Of a DNA stretch of 64,000 nt, positions 60,540 to 64,000 are shown in pieces. The DNA is taken from assembly GCA_039696685.1 (NCBI GenBank), contig CP155566.1, forward strand, positions 1,488,001 through 1,552,000, given 5' to 3'. Numbering within the stretch: the first letter of the stretch is position 1; each line of letters starts with the position of its first letter. Below the pieces are notes generated by a model that had not been told where the DNA came from, searched no databases, and saw only the letters and a list, made by a program, of their open reading frames with translations. The stretch is from Vibrio sp. CDRSL-10 TSBA. GTDB lineage: Bacteria; Pseudomonadota; Gammaproteobacteria; Enterobacterales; Vibrionaceae. Both the position numbers and the translations under genes were made by a program.

Positions 60540-61548
60540 CTATTTTTTTGTAAAACTATCACGCCAAATAAATTCATGACTAAACAGAACGGTTTTTTTG
60601 TGCCTGCGCCCTGCTAGATTTTCTATAAACATATCAATTGCGGCTTCGCCCATTTCAAAGGGAAAAAGCCGCATCGTTGTTAAACTGGGACTCATATGTC
60701 TGGCAGATGAAATATCGTTGGTACCAATCACTTGGATATCTTCAGGAATGGAAAACCCATGTTCATAAATAGCACGATATACTCCTACTGCGACCATGTC
60801 GGTGGCTGCATAAACAACATCTGGTAATGTCTTGTGTTGTAGCATCTCTTTCATTGCCTGGTAACCAGATTCAATACAATATTCTTTGCTGACTTTACAA
60901 AGACTCTCATTATACAAGCCATGACCTTGAGTCACTTCTCGAAAAGCATGGAGTCTTTCTTCATTGTTTCCAATAAAGGCGGGTCTTTTACATTGACTGC
61001 TGATAATAAAACTCATGACATCCTGTGCAAGTGCCATACGGTCGATTAACACGGAATCTGTTTTTAATCCGAGCGGATTCGAATCGACGAAAATCAAATT
61101 TTTATTGGTATGGTATAATAACGAAATTTCTTCATTTGAGAAGTGACCGACAGCAATAACTGTTGCTGCATTTCGCAGTAATACCTGATTGGCTTCTATC
61201 TGATGGATATGTAAACCACGTAGGGAGATCCCTTTTTCCAGGCAACGGTTTTGAATTCCTGCTCGTATTGAAGTGAAGTAGGGGTCATCTATCTCTTGAG
61301 TGGGGGTCAGAAAGTTCACTAAAATCAATTCGCAATTAGTATCACAATCTTGAGTATCATCAGCACTGGTTTGATTAAAGTTTCTTCTTACTTCGTTGTG
61401 GGGACTTGTAGCCAAGAGCATTAACCGCTTCAAGAATAGCTTGCTTCTTCTTATCGCTAACGGAGAGAGTTGGGTCATTATTTAAAAAGCGTGATATCGT
61501 CGAAGTAGAAATATTCGCTCTTACAGCTATGTCTTTTAAAGTTGTCAA
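60540..61548 (-). CDS. LacI/GalR-family transcriptional regulator, one apparent frameshift
   Basis: A TTG at 61548 gives the classic LacI N-terminus, MTTLKDIAVRANISTSTISR, with the helix-turn-helix and a hinge (ILEAVNALGYKSP) by residue 56. About 335 residues after repair. The sugar-binding domain shows VIAVGHFSNEEISLLY, PDVVYAATDMVAVGVYRAI and EDIQVIGTNDISSARHMSPS. On the coding strand the frame breaks at GAAAC (bases 61380-61384); deleting an A gives RSKKNFNQTSADDTQ and joins the DNA-binding and effector parts. It probably represses the flanking galactanase and transporter genes until a galactooligosaccharide binds. Confidence 0.87.
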
Positions 61549-61635
61549 AATGATAGCCTTCTTATCGTATCTAAACTAACCAGGCCAAAGGTTTGCCACA
61601 TTCTTTGGCCGAAACTTAATGGTTTAGTTATCCAA

Positions 61636-62739
61636 CTAGTGTAACGAATCAACCTGCGTAAAATTAATAGCTTTTCCGCTGGCTTCAAACAGATGCAATG
61701 CTGATGGAGATGCAAACAAAGGCAAAATATCACCTGGTCTAACTAGAGTATCACCATGCTGAAGGTATTTGAAATCGTCTATACCGCCACATTGACCGAA
61801 AACATAAGTCATGCCACCAAGTCGTTCAATGACTTCGCATTGGAAGTTTAGTTTAACAATATTTACTTCTGTAGAAATGTGTTCCGGACGAATTCCGATG
61901 GTTAGGCTTGTACCGATTTGCAAAGATTCAGTTTTAATCGGTAGTGTTAATGTATCTCCCACATGAGGTTTCACGGTTAAGCTTAATTCATCCCAGTGTT
62001 CGACCTTGCACTCGATGAAGTTCATTTTAGGAGATCCAATAAAACCAGCAACGAATCTGTTTTTTGGGTTCTGGTAAAGGTTCATCGGTGAACCGACTTG
62101 CTCTACTTTTCCGTCTCTCAACACTACGATTTTATCGGCGAGAGTCATTGCCTCCACTTGGTCATGGGTAACGTAAACCATGGTTGAGCGTAAGTCCTGA
62201 TGCAACTTCGCTATATGCAGACGCATGTCGACACGTAATTCTGCATCAAGGTTAGAAAGAGGTTCATCAAACAGGAAAACTTTAGGATCTCTGACAATTG
62301 CGCGGCCAATGGCAACGCGCTGCCGTTGACCTCCCGATAGTTGGGCTGGTTTTCTATCGAGTAGATGTTCCAGTTGCAAAGCTTTACTGACTAACTTGAC
62401 CTTTGACTCGCGCTCAGATTCTGGCACCTTATTCACTTTTAACGAGTAACCCATATTTTCCGCTACGGTCATGTGGGGATATAGAGCATAAGATTGGAAG
62501 ACCATCGCCACACCACGTTCAGAAGGTGGTGTGTCATTGACAATATTTCCAGCAATAGAAACTGTGCCATCACTGATATCTTCCAGACCAGCGATCATTC
62601 TTAATAATGTTGACTTACCACAGCCTGATGGGCCGACAAACACAACAAATTCACCTTCTTCAATAGACAAATTGACATCATGGATAGTTTGATTGTCACC
62701 GAAACGTTTGACTACGTTGGATAGCAGAATAGAAGACAT
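61636..62739 (-). CDS. Sugar ABC transporter ATP-binding protein (MalK/UgpC/MsmX type)
   Basis: Intact 367 residues starting at 62739 after AAGGAAAACAAA. Walker A GPSGCGKS near residues 36-43, the signature LSGGQRQR, Walker B FLFDEPLSNLDAELR and the H-loop VYVTHDQVEAM identify the MalK-type ATPase. The C-terminal OB-like regulatory domain (about 240-367) includes GIRPEHISTEV. It energises import of di- or oligosaccharides; the divergent binding-protein gene 222 bases away and the GH53 enzyme suggest galactooligosaccharides. The regulator gene lies just downstream. Confidence 0.92.
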   Translation of the reverse strand: MSSILLSNVVKRFGDNQTIHDVNLSIEEGEFVVFVGPSGCGKSTLLRMIAGLEDISDGTVSIAGNIVNDTPPSERGVAMVFQSYALYPHMTVAENMGYSLKVNKVPESERESKVKLVSKALQLEHLLDRKPAQLSGGQRQRVAIGRAIVRDPKVFLFDEPLSNLDAELRVDMRLHIAKLHQDLRSTMVYVTHDQVEAMTLADKIVVLRDGKVEQVGSPMNLYQNPKNRFVAGFIGSPKMNFIECKVEHWDELSLTVKPHVGDTLTLPIKTESLQIGTSLTIGIRPEHISTEVNIVKLNFQCEVIERLGGMTYVFGQCGGIDDFKYLQHGDTLVRPGDILPLFASPSALHLFEASGKAINFTQVDSLH

Positions 62740-62850
62740 TTTGTTTTCCTTATTATCAGATAAAATTTTAGTAGTTGCTGTGATCAGATTCTTTGTTATT
62801 TAGTAAATTTTATTTACGCTTGTTTTGCTTATCACAATCTTCACTGCATA

Positions 62851-62868
62851 TAGTGATTCAAATCACAT
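62851..62868. promoter_or_regulatory. CRP (cAMP receptor protein) binding site in the divergent galactan promoter region
   Basis: TAGTGATTCAAATCACAT has GTGA and TCAC separated by exactly six bases, the CRP consensus. It is centred in the 222-base gap between the divergent ATPase and sugar-binding-protein genes, so both would be activated when preferred sugars are scarce. Confidence 0.78.
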
Positions 62869-62961
62869 CTGCAGATAACCTTTGTAGGAAAAAATAACAC
62901 AATACAGCATATTTGCACCATAAATTTTATTTCTGCTAATAAAAATAAGGTGTGATTTTTC

Positions 62962-64000
62962 ATGGATAGTAAAAAATTTAGTAAAAAAATAAATCTTATC
63001 TCTGCCACTGTTGCCCTGTTTTGTTCACCATTAACTTTCGCACAGCAATCGCTATTGGTTTGGGAGGATATTCAAAAATCTTTCGGGAATGAAGAAGCCG
63101 TTGCTGCGTTTGAAAAAGAACATGATGTCAAAATTAATGTCGTTGAAATGCCTTACGGTGGACAAGTTGAATCTCTCCGAATGGATGGGCCGGCTGGCAC
63201 TGGCCCAGACGTGATACTTATTCCACATGATCAGATTGGCGGTGCCGTGATACAGGGGTTGCTTGCACCAATTAATGAAAGTAAAAACGTATTGGATACA
63301 TTCAGTGAATCTTCAATAGAGGCATTAACTTATAATGGTGTACTCTATGGTTTACCAAAATCAGTGGAAACACTATTTATGGTTTACAACAAAGATATGA
63401 TTGATAAATTGCCTGAAACACTGGATGAAATATATGAGCTTTCCAAGAGTTTCCGGGAAGAAGGAAAATATGGCCTATTGGCGAAATGGGATGAGCTTTA
63501 TTATACCTATGGGATCCTCAGTGGTATGGGTGGGGATGTCTTCGCAAAGAAAGAAGATGGATCTTACAACTCAAATAAAGTGTTGCTCAATGAGTCAGGG
63601 GCAATTGAGGGTGCTAAATATATCCAGAAGTTTTATCAGTCAAAAGTATTTCCGGCAGGCATTGTTGGTAATAATGGTCTAAATGCCATCGATTCATTGT
63701 TTACTTCAAGTAAAGCTGCGATTGTACAAACAGGACCGTGGTCGCTTCAGCCATATAAAGAAGCGGGCATTAATTATGGTGTAGCCCCGCTACCAAAACT
63801 GCCTTCAGGTAAACATATGGGCGCATTCATGGGAGTGAAAAGCTACAGCATTTCTACTTTCTCTCAGAATAAACCTCTGGCTCAAGAATTTATCGAATTC
63901 ATCAACAATTATGATAATGCTAAACGCCGTTTTGAATTGACCGGTGAAGTTTCCTGCTGTAAAGGCTCTCATCAATGATCCTGTGATTAAAAATGATCCT
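62962..64000 (+). CDS. Extracellular sugar-binding protein (MalE-like), 3'-truncated by window, one apparent frameshift
   Basis: Starts at ATG 62962 after AATAAGGTGTGATTTTTC. A signal peptide (INLISATVALFCSPLTFA, then QQ) is followed by a family 1 solute-binding fold: LLVWEDIQKSFGNEEAVAAF, EMPYGGQVESLRMDGPAGTG, PDVILIPHDQIGGAV and YGLPKSVETLFMVYNKD, all close to maltose-binding proteins. The frame breaks at GTTTC 63949-63953; deleting a T gives FELTGEVPAVKALINDPVIK, which continues open to the window edge. It probably delivers galactooligosaccharides to permeases encoded beyond the window. The specific ligand is inferred from the GH53 neighbour. Confidence 0.88.

Noticed and set aside
1261..63953. 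Programmed frameshifting or transcriptional slippage at the GAAAC sites
   Set aside because: An A3 or T3 run is too short for known slippage, no stimulatory structure or Shine-Dalgarno pattern recurs, and no related genes use it.
853..64000. Wholesale gene decay (mass pseudogenisation)
   Set aside because: Breaks share one sequence context, flanking codons stay conserved on both sides, and basic genes such as glyA and mscS are hit. A systematic sequence error explains this better.
1..64000. tRNA or rRNA genes, CRISPR arrays, insertion sequences, integrase or att sites
   Set aside because: None seen: no regularly spaced repeats, no transposase or integrase motifs and no cloverleaf with an acceptor end was recognised. 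Short repeats found are terminators or regulatory palindromes.

Overview
The window looks like a stretch of a Vibrio chromosome. It carries a complete vibriobactin/fluvibactin-type catechol siderophore locus with VibA/B/C/D/E/H-like proteins, a two-piece VibF equivalent and Viu-type uptake genes. G+C is near 50% by eye, and the rest is ordinary Vibrio metabolism. A V. fluvialis/V. furnissii-like organism would fit, but the species is an inference.

Layout. (1) 1-8.2 kb: the end of a peptide ABC transporter (permease and two ATPases), two M20 metallopeptidases, D-serine dehydratase dsdA and a GldA-like alcohol dehydrogenase; together these suggest uptake and breakdown of peptides or D-amino acids. 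(2) 8.6-16 kb: a soluble PAS chemoreceptor, a Ca2+/Na+ exchanger, an MscS channel, a BCCT betaine-type carrier on the minus strand and a membrane chemoreceptor. (3) 16.2-25.1 kb: glyA-soxB-soxD-soxA-soxG-purU-sdaA, a route from sarcosine through glycine and serine to pyruvate with folate recycling. (4) 25.3-34.4 kb: mixed accessory genes, namely a 54-residue exported mini-protein, DJ-1/PfpI and GFA-family proteins, a DUF3147-like membrane protein, a secreted chorismate mutase, a serine-type sulfatase with its radical-SAM maturase, a YkgJ-like protein, a D-2-hydroxyacid dehydrogenase, and a LysR regulator divergent from an SDR. (5) 34.7-58.8 kb: the siderophore locus, with Fur-box-like sites before vibB, between vibC and vibA, before vibH, at the start of viuP and before viuA. 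DHB is made by VibC/B/A, activated by VibE, loaded on the VibB carrier domain, joined to threonine and cyclised by the two NRPS proteins, and condensed with a polyamine by VibH and the last C domain. ViuA, ViuP, ViuD/G/C and ViuB handle return and iron release. (6) 58.9-64 kb: visibly more A+T-rich, a galactan-use cluster (GH53 galactanase, LacI regulator, MalK-type ATPase, sugar-binding protein running off the window) with a near-perfect CRP site.

The strongest anomaly is in the sequence itself. I found 26 reading-frame breaks in 24 genes. Twenty-three of them, on both strands, are the same event: an extra base at a G-AA-C site, giving GAAAC (or GTTTC), and deleting one A (or T) restores an expected family sequence each time. 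Broken genes include glyA. This is most easily read as a systematic sequencing or consensus error rather than gene decay, so I annotate each broken gene as one repaired CDS and give the break position. Only three breaks, two in the membrane chemoreceptor and one in the galactanase, are of another kind (apparent one-base losses).
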